From NCBI GenBank assembly GCA_023449855.1, contig JAEXHR010000025.1, forward strand, positions 1 through 15,440: a DNA stretch of 15,440 bases. The letters are read 5' to 3'. The position numbers and the translations under genes were made by a program. The notes beneath the pieces were generated by a model. That model searched no databases and had not been told where the DNA came from. It was given only the letters and a program-made list of their open reading frames with translations. This stretch comes from Pseudomonadota bacterium. Its GTDB lineage: Bacteria > Pseudomonadota > Alphaproteobacteria > Rhizobiales > Xanthobacteraceae. Shown piece after piece: positions 1-7,480 of this stretch; position 1 is the first letter of the stretch, and every line of letters starts with the position of its first letter.

Positions 1-2657
1 ACGCCGCGCTGCTTGATGGTGGGATCGTCCACGACAGCAAGCTCCGTCGCGCGCAGGCGTTTCACCTCGTCGCGCAGGCGGGCGGCTTCCTCGAAGTTCA
101 GGTCGGCGGCGGCCTCGCGCATGCGGGTTTCGAGATCGGCGAGCACCGTCTCGAAATTATGGCCGATGGCGATGGCATCGTCGGCCATGCCGCCGTCGCC
201 GATCTCGACCAGCACGCGGTCGCCCTCATAGACGGAGTTGAGGATGTCGCCGATGGACTTCTTCACGCTCTCCGGCGTGATGCCGTTGGCGACATTGTAC
301 TCGACCTGCTTCTCGCGGCGGCGGTTGGTCTCGGCCATCGCGCGCTCCATGGAGCCGGTGACCTGATCAGCATAGAGGATGACGCGACCATCGACGTTAC
401 GCGCGGCGCGGCCGATGGTCTGGATCAGCGAGGTTTCGGAGCGCAGGAAGCCTTCCTTGTCGGCATCGAGAATCGCAACGAGGGCGCATTCCGGAATGTC
501 GAGGCCTTCACGCAGCAGGTTGATGCCGACCAGCGCGTCGAAGGCACCCAAGCGGAGATCGCGGATGATCTCGATGCGCTCGATGGTGTCGATATCCGAG
601 TGCATGTAGCGCACGCGAATGCCCTGTTCGTGCAGGAATTCGGTGAGGTCTTCCGCCATGCGTTTTGTCAGCACGGTGATCAGCGAGCGATAGCCCGCCG
701 CCGCCGTGGCGCGGACCTCGCCGAGGAGATCGTCCACCTGCGTGCGCGCGGGGCGGATATCGACGGGCGGATCGACCAGGCCGGTGGGACGGATGACCTG
801 TTCGGCGAACACGCCGCCGGATTCCTGCAGCTCCCAGCCGGCCGGCGTCGCCGACACGGCCACGGTCTGCGGGCGCATCATGTCCCATTCCTCGAAGCGG
901 AGCGGGCGATTGTCCATGCAGGAGGGCAGGCGGAAGCCGTATTCCGCCAGCGTCGCCTTGCGGCGGAAGTCGCCCTTGAACATGGCGCCGATCTGCGGGA
1001 CCGAGACATGGCTCTCGTCGGCGAAGACGAGGGCGTTGTCGGGCACATATTCGAACAAGGTCGGCGGCGGCTCGCCGGGGCGGCGGCCGGTGAGATAACG
1101 TGAATAGTTCTCGATGCCGGCGCAGGAGCCGGTGGCTTCCATCATCTCGATGTCGAAGGTGGTGCGCTGTTCGAGGCGCTGGGCCTCAAGCAGGCGGCCC
1201 TGATTGTTGAGCTGGTCGAGCCGCCATTTCAGCTCGTCCTTGATGGACTTGATCGCCTGCAGCAGCGTCGGGCGCGGCGTCACATAGTGCGAATTCGCGT
1301 AGATCTTCACGAATTCGAGCTCGTCCTGCTTGTGGCCGGTGAGCGGGTCGAATTCCTCGATATTCTCGACGGTGTCGCCGAACAGGTTGATGCGCCAGGC
1401 GCGGTCCTCATAATGCGCCGGGAAGATGTCGATGACGTCGCCCCGGACACGGAAGGTACCGCGGGAAAAATCGTGCTGCGTGCGCTTGTATTGCAGGGCG
1501 ACGAGGTCGGCGATGAGCTGGCGCTGGTCGATGCGCTCGTTCTTCTTCAGCGCGAAGGTCATCGCGGTGTAGGTCTCGACCGAGCCGATACCGTAGATGC
1601 AGGACACCGAGGCGACGATGATGACGTCGTCGCGTTCCAGCAGCGCACGCGTCGCCGAATGGCGCATGCGGTCGATCTGCTCGTTGATGGAGGAGTCTTT
1701 CTCGATATAGGTGTCGGTGCGGGGGACGTAGGCTTCGGGCTGGTAGTAATCGTAATAGGAAACGAAATATTCGACGGCGTTGTCGGGGAAGAAGTTCTTG
1801 AACTCGCCATAGAGCTGCGCGGCGAGGGTCTTGTTCGGCGCGAGGATGATGGCGGGTCTTTGCGTGGCCTCGATGACCTTGGCCATGGTGTAGGTCTTGC
1901 CGGAGCCGGTGACGCCGAGCAGCACCTGGGTGCGGTCGTTGCGGTCGATGCCCTCGACCAGTTCCCTGATGGCGGTGGGCTGGTCGCCACGCGGCTCGTA
2001 ATGCGATTTCAGCTCGAAGCGCACGCCGCCTTCGGACTTGTCCGGGCGCGGCGGGCGATGCGGCGTCCAGACCTTGTCGCCGCCATCCTGCTTGCGGAAT
2101 TCCGGGCGGCCGTCGCGGATCAGCGCTTCCAGCGCATCGGCCGTCGCCTTGACGCCGAGCGCCTCCATCTTGTTGCGCACGGGACGGGCGAGAGTGGTGT
2201 CCTCGTCATCCTCCGCCGTGGGCAGGCCGAGCTGTTTTGCCAGTTCGGGATCGAGCGTCGGGATCGAGGCCGCGGTGCCGTAATTGGCCTGCGGCGCTTC
2301 CTCCAGACCCTTCTGCTCGCTCAGCCGCGGTGCATAGGGCGCGACCACCGGCTGCGGGAACGGCTGCAGCGGTGTCGGGCGCGGTGTGGTGTCGCCCTCG
2401 AATGTCTTCGGTGTCGATTTGCGGGCGCGATGCACCGCGGCCTCGCCGCCGGAGCGGCGGTCACGCGAATTGTCCGGCGGCGGCTGCAGGCCGGTGCCCG
2501 AGCCCATGCCGGCATCGCCGCGATTGATGGCGGGATTGAGCAATTCCGCCAGCGCCGGTCCGATCGGCTTGACGTCGGGACGTCCCGCACCGGGCTTCGC
2601 CTTGGGAGTCTTCGTTGATTTCGCGGGCTTTTTCGGAGAGTCGGGTTTCTTCGCCAT
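1..2657 (-). CDS. uvrB: UvrABC excinuclease subunit B (partial, C-terminal end outside window)
   Basis: UvrB is the damage-verifying helicase of nucleotide excision repair; it receives the lesion from UvrA and recruits UvrC. Visible in the translation (885 residues in the window): Walker A GVTGSGKT at residues 248-255, the damage-probing beta-hairpin tyrosines YYDYYQPEAYVP from residue 301, the helicase box ADESH, the motif VI-like QTIGRAARN, and near the window edge the UVR/UvrC-binding motif FEEAARLRDEVKRL. The conserved core begins near residue 214, so there is an N-terminal extension of roughly 208 residues compared with E. coli UvrB (673 residues). The extension is rich in Lys, Pro and Ala and starts MAKKPDSPKK. 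The start is the first suitable ATG; no good Shine-Dalgarno sequence precedes it and the frame stays open upstream, so the exact start is uncertain. The core family is certain. The stop codon lies beyond position 1. No alphaproteobacterial LexA box (GTTC-N7-GTTC) was seen upstream. Confidence 0.97.
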   Translation of the reverse strand, partial: MAKKPDSPKKPAKSTKTPKAKPGAGRPDVKPIGPALAELLNPAINRGDAGMGSGTGLQPPPDNSRDRRSGGEAAVHRARKSTPKTFEGDTTPRPTPLQPFPQPVVAPYAPRLSEQKGLEEAPQANYGTAASIPTLDPELAKQLGLPTAEDDEDTTLARPVRNKMEALGVKATADALEALIRDGRPEFRKQDGGDKVWTPHRPPRPDKSEGGVRFELKSHYEPRGDQPTAIRELVEGIDRNDRTQVLLGVTGSGKTYTMAKVIEATQRPAIILAPNKTLAAQLYGEFKNFFPDNAVEYFVSYYDYYQPEAYVPRTDTYIEKDSSINEQIDRMRHSATRALLERDDVIIVASVSCIYGIGSVETYTAMTFALKKNERIDQRQLIADLVALQYKRTQHDFSRGTFRVRGDVIDIFPAHYEDRAWRINLFGDTVENIEEFDPLTGHKQDELEFVKIYANSHYVTPRPTLLQAIKSIKDELKWRLDQLNNQGRLLEAQRLEQRTTFDIEMMEATGSCAGIENYSRYLTGRRPGEPPPTLFEYVPDNALVFADESHVSVPQIGAMFKGDFRRKATLAEYGFRLPSCMDNRPLRFEEWDMMRPQTVAVSATPAGWELQESGGVFAEQVIRPTGLVDPPVDIRPARTQVDDLLGEVRATAAAGYRSLITVLTKRMAEDLTEFLHEQGIRVRYMHSDIDTIERIEIIRDLRLGAFDALVGINLLREGLDIPECALVAILDADKEGFLRSETSLIQTIGRAARNVDGRVILYADQVTGSMERAMAETNRRREKQVEYNVANGITPESVKKSIGDILNSVYEGDRVLVEIGDGGMADDAIAIGHNFETVLADLETRMREAAADLNFEEAARLRDEVKRLRATELAVVDDPTIKQRG

Positions 2658-2963
2658 GGCCGGAATATGGGACGAGTCCCGGGCGGATGAAAGACCGGCA
2701 TGCATGGCCGGCTGGAGGCTTCAACCGCGACCATGCGCATGGCTTGCCGTGCTGTGCGCCTGCGCCAGCTGCCGTTTGATGTGTGCGATAGGCCCGCCGC
2801 TCGTTGCCTCCTGCGCGAAGTTGCGCCGTTCTCGATCGTCATCTCCCGATTGATGTGGATAAGGTCATAAGAAATTGCCGCTTGATAAAAAGCAACTTCT
2901 GGATGTTTCGGGAATCTGGCGAGTTCCACCCATTACAAATCCAGAGATTGCTTGGGGGCGATC
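2658..2963. other. Divergent intergenic region uvrB / lipoprotein gene
   Basis: This 306-base gap separates the divergent uvrB and lipoprotein starts, so it should hold both promoters. The half next to uvrB is GC-rich and contains a perfect 12-base palindrome CCATGCGCATGG at 2731-2742 and a short inverted repeat GGGAC-GA-GTCCC at 2669-2680. The half from about 2850 to 2945 is clearly more AT-rich, with TTGATA at 2882-2887 and TACAAA at 2934-2939, but these are not spaced as a -35/-10 pair. I could not assign a convincing promoter on either strand and see no supported gene here. Confidence 0.6.
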
Positions 2964-4169
2964 ATGTTTTCAGGAATGGCAACGCGCATATTTGCGCGAA
3001 CGGTGGCGCTTGTCTTGGTAGCGTCGATGCTGGTGGGGTGTGCGGAGATCGATCGGCGCGGCGGCGTTGCCGATCAAATTCAGGACTATCTTTTCAAGGC
3101 CGACAGCAAATCGCATCGTCTGTTGCGGTCCTATCTTCTGGTCGGCGTGTTGCTGGCCGTAGCGCAGCGGCAAGGCGTCAACGATGTGGACCGCACTGCG
3201 ATCAAAGGTGCACTGGAAGGCGCGCTGAGCGTTGCCAATGAGGCGTTCAGTTGTCTGTATCCCGGGACTTTTGAAAGCAACTATGAAGGACATCCGCCCG
3301 AGTTGGAGATTATCGACTGGGCGGTGCAGCCCGCAGTGCTGACATCGACCCATCAGTTGCCGAAATGGTGCCAGTTCTTCGACGAGAAACTGGCACGGCT
3401 TGACCACGCGATCTTTCGGCTTGCGACCGTGACGCTATTCGGCGTGCGAGATCGAGACCAATTCGTTGAGATACGGGATCGCATGATTGGTCGGGTGCCG
3501 GTCCTCAGCGATAGCCTGAAGGCTGCCATATCCGCCAATCGCGTCGTCAATCAGGCTTCCACCCTGATCGACGACCTGCTCAATCTCAGTTTTGCAAGTC
3601 TTGGTCCGGTCACGACGTTGTTGCCGCTTTACCGCGACGCGCTTGAACTGAACACGTGGATCATTGTCGACTCCATGGCGATGGCGTGTGTCGCGACGCG
3701 CGGCGAGACATCGATGGCGCTGCCTGCCGCTCCGGCGTCAGGAACGCTGGATTTCGATCGCAACAATCCATGCGACGCCTATCGTTACGCGGTGCTAATG
3801 GCGGCGGAAGGGAACGCCGAGCCGGCCGCGCTCAGGGCGTTCATCACCTACATGTATCAGGTGCCAGTGAGGGTGGAGGCCTACCGGCCGCACTTCTACG
3901 TTGTCAGCCGGTTGATCGGCCGGTCGTGCCTTGCGGTTCTGGGCAAGGAACAATGTGACACCGCACTCACTTATGCCTTGGAGAAATCCGCGCTCTACAT
4001 CAATAACGCCTATAGCCAGCCGCGCGGAAAGATCATTGCGTCGCTGTTTCCTCGTTCGATGATTGCGTCAAACCGGCCCAAGCCCACGCGAACCGTGCGC
4101 CGGTCGCCGACCGATCCTGTGGTGACCGGCACAATCACGCCCGCGCCGGCTGGGCCACCGGCGCGCTAG
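2964..4169 (+). CDS. Putative outer-membrane lipoprotein of unknown function
   Basis: I do not recognise the family. The 401-residue product starts MFSGMATRIF and has a lipoprotein signal: positive residues (R8, R12), a hydrophobic stretch from V14, and the lipobox LVGC with Cys26 as the lipidated residue. Ala at +2 and no Asp at +2 suggest outer-membrane sorting. The mature part looks largely alpha-helical and carries several further cysteines (in SCLYP, KWCQFF, MACVA, NPCDA, RSCLA, EQCDT), which could form periplasmic disulfides. The last 30 or so residues form a Pro/Thr/Arg-rich tail containing VVTGTITP. ATG 2964 was chosen because GGGGG at 2954-2958 sits at a proper distance; a TTG at 2952 and an ATG at 2976 are in frame but less well placed. 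The coding sequence looks less GC-biased than its neighbours, which may mean a lineage-specific gene. It stands alone, followed by a hairpin. Confidence 0.8.
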   Translation: MFSGMATRIFARTVALVLVASMLVGCAEIDRRGGVADQIQDYLFKADSKSHRLLRSYLLVGVLLAVAQRQGVNDVDRTAIKGALEGALSVANEAFSCLYPGTFESNYEGHPPELEIIDWAVQPAVLTSTHQLPKWCQFFDEKLARLDHAIFRLATVTLFGVRDRDQFVEIRDRMIGRVPVLSDSLKAAISANRVVNQASTLIDDLLNLSFASLGPVTTLLPLYRDALELNTWIIVDSMAMACVATRGETSMALPAAPASGTLDFDRNNPCDAYRYAVLMAAEGNAEPAALRAFITYMYQVPVRVEAYRPHFYVVSRLIGRSCLAVLGKEQCDTALTYALEKSALYINNAYSQPRGKIIASLFPRSMIASNRPKPTRTVRRSPTDPVVTGTITPAPAGPPAR

Positions 4170-4196
4170 TCGCTGTCTGTACCGGTTTCCCTGCGC

Positions 4197-4226
4197 GCCC
4201 TGCGCATCATTCGCGATGTGCAGGGC
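4197..4226 (+). terminator. Hairpin after the lipoprotein gene, possible terminator
   Basis: GCCCTGCGCATC (4197-4208) pairs with GATGTGCAGGGC (4215-4226) across a 6-base loop, giving 12 pairs of which one is a G-U wobble. It begins 27 bases after the lipoprotein stop and is followed by a modest T-rich stretch (GTTGCGTTTTG). The stem is strong but the T-tract is imperfect, so intrinsic termination is plausible rather than certain. Confidence 0.5.
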
Positions 4227-4254
4227 GGTGTTGCGTTTTGTCATCGCGTAATGA

Positions 4255-4260
4255 TTGACT
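4255..4260 (+). promoter_or_regulatory. Possible -35 element before the YfcG-like gene
   Basis: TTGACT matches the sigma-70 -35 consensus at five of six positions and lies between the preceding hairpin and the YfcG-like start. No good -10 hexamer is seen at 16-18 bases downstream (the window there reads CGGACTTG), so this is a weak call. Confidence 0.2.
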
Positions 4261-4321
4261 TGTCGGGAGCCTTCTGGCGGACTTGCGGCGAAACAGTCTT
4301 CTGGATCCACAGGACCGCCGC

Positions 4322-5032
4322 ATGATCGACCTCTATTACTGGTCCACCCCGAACGGGCACAAGATCACGATCTTCCTGGAAGAGGCGGGGCTGCCCTACA
4401 AGGTGATCCCGGTGCAGATCGGAAAGGGCGAGCAGTTCAAGCCTGAGTTCCTGGCGGTCGCGCCGAACAACCGGATTCCGGCGCTGGTGGATCATGAGCC
4501 GAAAGGCGGCAGCAAGCCGGTGTCGGTCTTCGAGTCCGGCGCGATGCTGCTCTATCTCGCCGAGAAGACCGGCCGGTTCCTGTCGACCGATCTTTACGCG
4601 CGCTACGATGCCATCCAGTGGGTGTTCTGGCAGATGGCCGGGCTCGGGCCGATGGCCGGGCAGAACCATCACTTCCGCAACTACGCGCAGGAAAAGATCA
4701 CCTACGCCATCGACCGCTATGTCAACGAGACCAATCGGCTCTATGGCGTGCTCAACAAGCGGCTCGCCGATCGCGATTTCATCGCCGGCGAATATTCCAT
4801 CGCCGACATGGCGAGCTATCCCTGGATCGTGCCGTTCAAGAACCAGGGGCAGGACATCGACGACTTTCCGCATCTCAAGCATTGGCTGGAGCGGATCGCA
4901 CAGCGACCGGCGGTGCAGCGCGCTTATGCTGTCGCAAAAGAGGTCAATCCGAATTTCGGCCAGCCGGTGAATCGGACCGAGGAAGAACGGAAGATTCTGT
5001 TCGGCCAGACATCGGCGGTCGTGAAGGGCTAG
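4322..5032 (+). CDS. yfcG: Glutathione S-transferase family protein, YfcG-like disulfide-bond oxidoreductase
   Basis: A cytosolic GST-fold protein of 236 residues that resembles E. coli YfcG (about 215 residues) along most of its length. YfcG-type (nu-class) GSTs bind two glutathiones or GSSG and show disulfide-bond reductase activity rather than classical conjugation. Seen here: the N-terminal thioredoxin-like domain (about 1-87) with T9-P10-N11, the residues that contact the glutathione sulfur in YfcG; the cis-proline segment NNRIPAL (P53); and the glutathione-binding FESGA (E71, S72). The helical C-terminal domain contains LGPMAGQNHHF and the N-capping-type YSIADMASYPW. ATG 4322 is preceded by AGGA at 4311-4314 with 7 bases of spacing; an in-frame ATG at 4283 would add 13 residues before the conserved MIDLY start and is less likely. 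The next gene is another GST-fold protein on the same strand. The family is sure, the physiological substrate is not known. Confidence 0.93.
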   Translation: MIDLYYWSTPNGHKITIFLEEAGLPYKVIPVQIGKGEQFKPEFLAVAPNNRIPALVDHEPKGGSKPVSVFESGAMLLYLAEKTGRFLSTDLYARYDAIQWVFWQMAGLGPMAGQNHHFRNYAQEKITYAIDRYVNETNRLYGVLNKRLADRDFIAGEYSIADMASYPWIVPFKNQGQDIDDFPHLKHWLERIAQRPAVQRAYAVAKEVNPNFGQPVNRTEEERKILFGQTSAVVKG

Positions 5033-5057
5033 TCGCGGGCCGCTATCGAGAGATCAA

Positions 5058-5082
5058 GGAAAGTTGATTTCGCCAACTTTCC
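5058..5082. repeat. Perfect inverted repeat between the two GST genes
   Basis: GGAAAGTTG (5058-5066) and CAACTTTCC (5074-5082) are exact reverse complements around a 7-base spacer. It lies 26 bases after the first GST stop and 105 bases before the second GST start. There is no T-tract after it, so it could be a Rho-independent-like barrier, an RNA 3' end stabiliser or a protein-binding site. Confidence 0.55.
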
Positions 5083-5186
5083 ACTTAGCGCAGCGATGCG
5101 GCGATCCGGCACTGTGTCAAGGACGTGTCGGAATCCTCGCCGTCTTGGGCGCCTCGCAGCGACGCCGAAACATGGGAGATACCTGA

Positions 5187-5882
5187 ATGACACTGCAGCT
5201 GTTCGAACTCGTCGGGATCGAGGACGACCGCCCCTTCAGTCCGTATTGCTGGCGCACGCGGATGGCGCTGGCGCATAAGGGGCTGGAAGCGACATCGATT
5301 CCGTGGCGCTTTATCGAGAAGGACGCCATTGCCCGGCACAAGTCCGAGAAGGTGCCGGTGCTGCTCGACGGCGAGCGGGCAATCAACGATTCCTGGACCA
5401 TCGCGACCTATCTCGAAGATACCTATCCGGATCGGCCGTCGCTGTTCGGCGGTGACGGCGGCCGGGCGATGGGGCGGATGATCAACTGGTGGGGCGATGC
5501 GGTGGTGATCCCCGGCATGGTGCCGCTCATCCTTACCGATATTCACGCCCATCTGCGCCCGGCCGATCAGGCCTATTTCCGGGAATCGCGTGAAGCGCGT
5601 TTCAAGAAGACGCTGGAAGAGGTCTCCGCCAGTCGCGACAAGGACGTCATGACATTTCGCAAGTCGCTCGATCCGGTCAGGCTCACGCTCCGCTCGCAAC
5701 CGTTTCTCGGCGGCGAACGGCCAAATTATGCCGACTATATCGTGTTCGGCCCGTTCCAATGGGCGCGGGCGATCTCCGGGTTCCAGCTTCTGGAGCCTGA
5801 CGACGCCATCTATGTCTGGCGCGAGAAACTGCTCGATGCATTTGACGGCATGGCGCGGAAGTCGGCAGGTTACAACGTATAG
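5187..5882 (+). CDS. Glutathione S-transferase family protein, beta-etherase/fungal-type
   Basis: A 231-residue cytosolic GST-fold protein. Residues 15-33 (RPFSPYCWRTRMALAHKGL) have the S-P-x-C-W-R-T-x-x-A-L-x-H-K-G signature of the LigE/beta-etherase and fungal FuA-like GSTs. In that group a Ser/Cys near this point handles the glutathione thiol. KVPVLL supplies the cis-proline (P57), and NDSWTIATYLE supplies the glutathione gamma-glutamyl-binding Asp-Ser (D68, S69). The C-terminal helical domain includes PNYADYIVFGPFQWAR. Some family members cleave aryl ether bonds in lignin-derived compounds, but that activity cannot be inferred from these motifs alone. ATG 5187 has GGAG at 5174-5177. It follows the YfcG-like gene by 154 bases with a hairpin between, so the two may be transcribed separately. 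Class assignment is moderately confident; substrate unknown. Confidence 0.88.
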   Translation: MTLQLFELVGIEDDRPFSPYCWRTRMALAHKGLEATSIPWRFIEKDAIARHKSEKVPVLLDGERAINDSWTIATYLEDTYPDRPSLFGGDGGRAMGRMINWWGDAVVIPGMVPLILTDIHAHLRPADQAYFRESREARFKKTLEEVSASRDKDVMTFRKSLDPVRLTLRSQPFLGGERPNYADYIVFGPFQWARAISGFQLLEPDDAIYVWREKLLDAFDGMARKSAGYNV

Positions 5883-5937
5883 TCTGCGCGTCGTGACTGC
5901 GCCGTCATCGGTTGTTTTTTCGCAGGGGGAGATGCAC

Positions 5938-5943
5938 TAAAAT
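5938..5943 (+). promoter_or_regulatory. Possible -10 element before the diguanylate cyclase gene
   Basis: TAAAAT matches the -10 consensus at five of six positions and lies 40 bases before the cyclase start, in a gap with AT-rich patches. The nearest -35-like sequence (TTGTTT at 5912-5917) is 20 bases upstream of it, which is longer than normal spacing, so the promoter is tentative. Confidence 0.3.
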
Positions 5944-5982
5944 ACCGTCGCTCATTCACGCGATTCTATTTGCCAGGGTGCC

Positions 5983-7464
5983 ATGTCTTCTCAACCGATC
6001 CTCGATGACGACTCCGCAATGTTTGACCTTGCTCCGGTCTCGTTGTGGATCGAGGATTTCAGCGATGTGAAGGCGCTGTTCCAGCAGTGGCAGCAGCAAG
6101 GCGTCGATGACATGGAGACCTTCCTGCTCGCCAATCCGGAGCGGGTGCGTCAATGCTCGCAATCGATCCGCATCATCAAGGTGAACCAGAAGACGCTGTC
6201 GCTGTTCGGCGCGCGCGACCTCAATCATCTGACGGTCAGCCTCGGTCTGGTGATGCGCGACGATACTTTCAAAAGCCATGTCTCCGAGCTGTCGCAGCTG
6301 TGGAGCGGCAAGACAATGTTTTCGAGCCACACCGTCAATTATACGCTGAAGGGCGAGCGTCTCGATGTCCAGCTGCATGGCCGGGTCTTGCCGGGCTACG
6401 AGGATAGCTGGAAGCGGGTGATGATCTCCATCGAGGACGTCACCGAGCGCGTGACGGCGCGACGCCGTCTCGCCCAGAGCGAAAACTATGCTTTCGGTCT
6501 GTTCGCGCATTCGCCGGTGTCGCTCTGGGTGGAGGATTTTAGCGGCGTGAAGCGATTGATCGACGACGTGCGTGCGCGCGGCGTCGAGGACTTCCGCGTT
6601 TTCACCGACGTCCATGAGGAATTCGTCGAGCGCTGCATGAGCGAAATCCGCGTGCTGGACGTCAACAGCCGCACGCTGGACCTGTTCGCTGCGCCGGATA
6701 AACAGACGCTGTTGCTCAGCCTCGCCGAGGTGTTTCGCGACGAGATGGGACCGCATTTCCGCGAGCAGCTCATCGATCTGTGGGAAGGACGCCTGTTTCA
6801 GCAGCGCGAGGTGGTGAACTACGCGCTGGACGGCACCAAGCTGCACCTTCTGCTGCAATTCTCGGTGCTGCCGGGTTATGAGCGGGACTGGTCGCAGGTG
6901 CAGGTCGCGCTCACCGACATCACGGCGCGCAAGAAGGCGGAGGCCTATCTCGAATTTCTCGGCACCCATGACGTGCTTACGCGCACCTATAACCGCGCCT
7001 TCTTCACAGAAGAGCTCAACCGGCTGGAGCGCAGGCGCAAGGGCTCGCATCCCGTCACCATCATCATCGCCGATCTGAACGGGCTGAAGACCGCCAATGA
7101 CCAGTTCGGGCATGGCGCCGGCGATGCGCTGCTGCGCCGCGCCGGCGAGGTGTTCGGTTCGCTGGTGGAGAAGCCAGCGACGGTGGCGCGCGTCGGCGGC
7201 GACGAATTTGCCGTCATCATGCCGCTCACTGACGCCGCCAGCGGCGAGGCCGTGCTGGGGACATTGGCGGAGCTGGTCGAGCTCAACAACCAGTATTATC
7301 CGGACACGGCGCTGACGATGTCGGTAGGCATTGCCACCAGCACCGTCGATGAACAGCTGGTCGAGGTGGTGAAGCGCGCCGATATCCAGATGCTGCATGC
7401 CAAGCGCAGCTATTACGAGCAGCCGGAGCGCGACCGCCGCAGCCGGACGTCGCGCAATCTGTAG
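5983..7464 (+). CDS. Diguanylate cyclase with two tandem PAS-like sensor domains (PAS-PAS-GGDEF)
   Basis: Predicted to make the second messenger cyclic di-GMP from two GTP, with activity set by the N-terminal sensors. The 493-residue protein has two homologous PAS-like units, one from about residue 13 to 155 and one from about 172 to 315. The block PVSLW[IV]EDF occurs at residue 18 and again at residue 178, an offset of exactly 160. The GGDEF domain (about 325-480) has HDVLTRTYNRAFF, the metal/nucleotide-binding IIADLNGLKTANDQFGHGAGD, the intact signature GGDEF at 405-409, and ADIQMLHAKR near the end. The residues where an inhibitory RxxD site would lie (five residues before GGDEF) read EKPA, so product feedback through a classical I-site is not expected. 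No membrane segment or signal peptide is seen, so it is cytosolic. ATG 5983 is preceded by AGGG at 5974-5977. It converges with hemN, five bases apart. Cyclase activity is a strong inference; the sensed signal is unknown. Confidence 0.93.
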   Translation: MSSQPILDDDSAMFDLAPVSLWIEDFSDVKALFQQWQQQGVDDMETFLLANPERVRQCSQSIRIIKVNQKTLSLFGARDLNHLTVSLGLVMRDDTFKSHVSELSQLWSGKTMFSSHTVNYTLKGERLDVQLHGRVLPGYEDSWKRVMISIEDVTERVTARRRLAQSENYAFGLFAHSPVSLWVEDFSGVKRLIDDVRARGVEDFRVFTDVHEEFVERCMSEIRVLDVNSRTLDLFAAPDKQTLLLSLAEVFRDEMGPHFREQLIDLWEGRLFQQREVVNYALDGTKLHLLLQFSVLPGYERDWSQVQVALTDITARKKAEAYLEFLGTHDVLTRTYNRAFFTEELNRLERRRKGSHPVTIIIADLNGLKTANDQFGHGAGDALLRRAGEVFGSLVEKPATVARVGGDEFAVIMPLTDAASGEAVLGTLAELVELNNQYYPDTALTMSVGIATSTVDEQLVEVVKRADIQMLHAKRSYYEQPERDRRSRTSRNL

Positions 7465-7480
7465 CGCGGTCAGACCGCGC
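7464..7480. terminator. Bidirectional hairpin spanning the convergent stops of the cyclase and hemN genes
   Basis: GCGCGGTC (7464-7471) and GACCGCGC (7473-7480) are perfect reverse complements around one base; as RNA this would fold as 7 pairs with a 3-base loop. It begins at the last base of the cyclase stop codon and covers the hemN stop codon. It has no T-tract on either side, so a shared terminator or mRNA 3'-end function is an inference from position and symmetry. Confidence 0.45.

Noticed and set aside
1287..2618. Plus-strand open frame of 443 residues within the uvrB region
   Set aside because: uvrB on the opposite strand is unambiguous through this stretch, and the frame is its shadow.
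2658..2963. LexA (SOS) box upstream of uvrB
   Set aside because: No GTTC-N7-GTTC or GAAC-N7-GAAC match was found; a lone GTTC near 2829 lacks its partner.
5883..5982. Intrinsic terminator after the second GST, suggested by the run of T at 5915-5920
   Set aside because: No stable stem precedes the T-run; only 4-base complementarities are seen.
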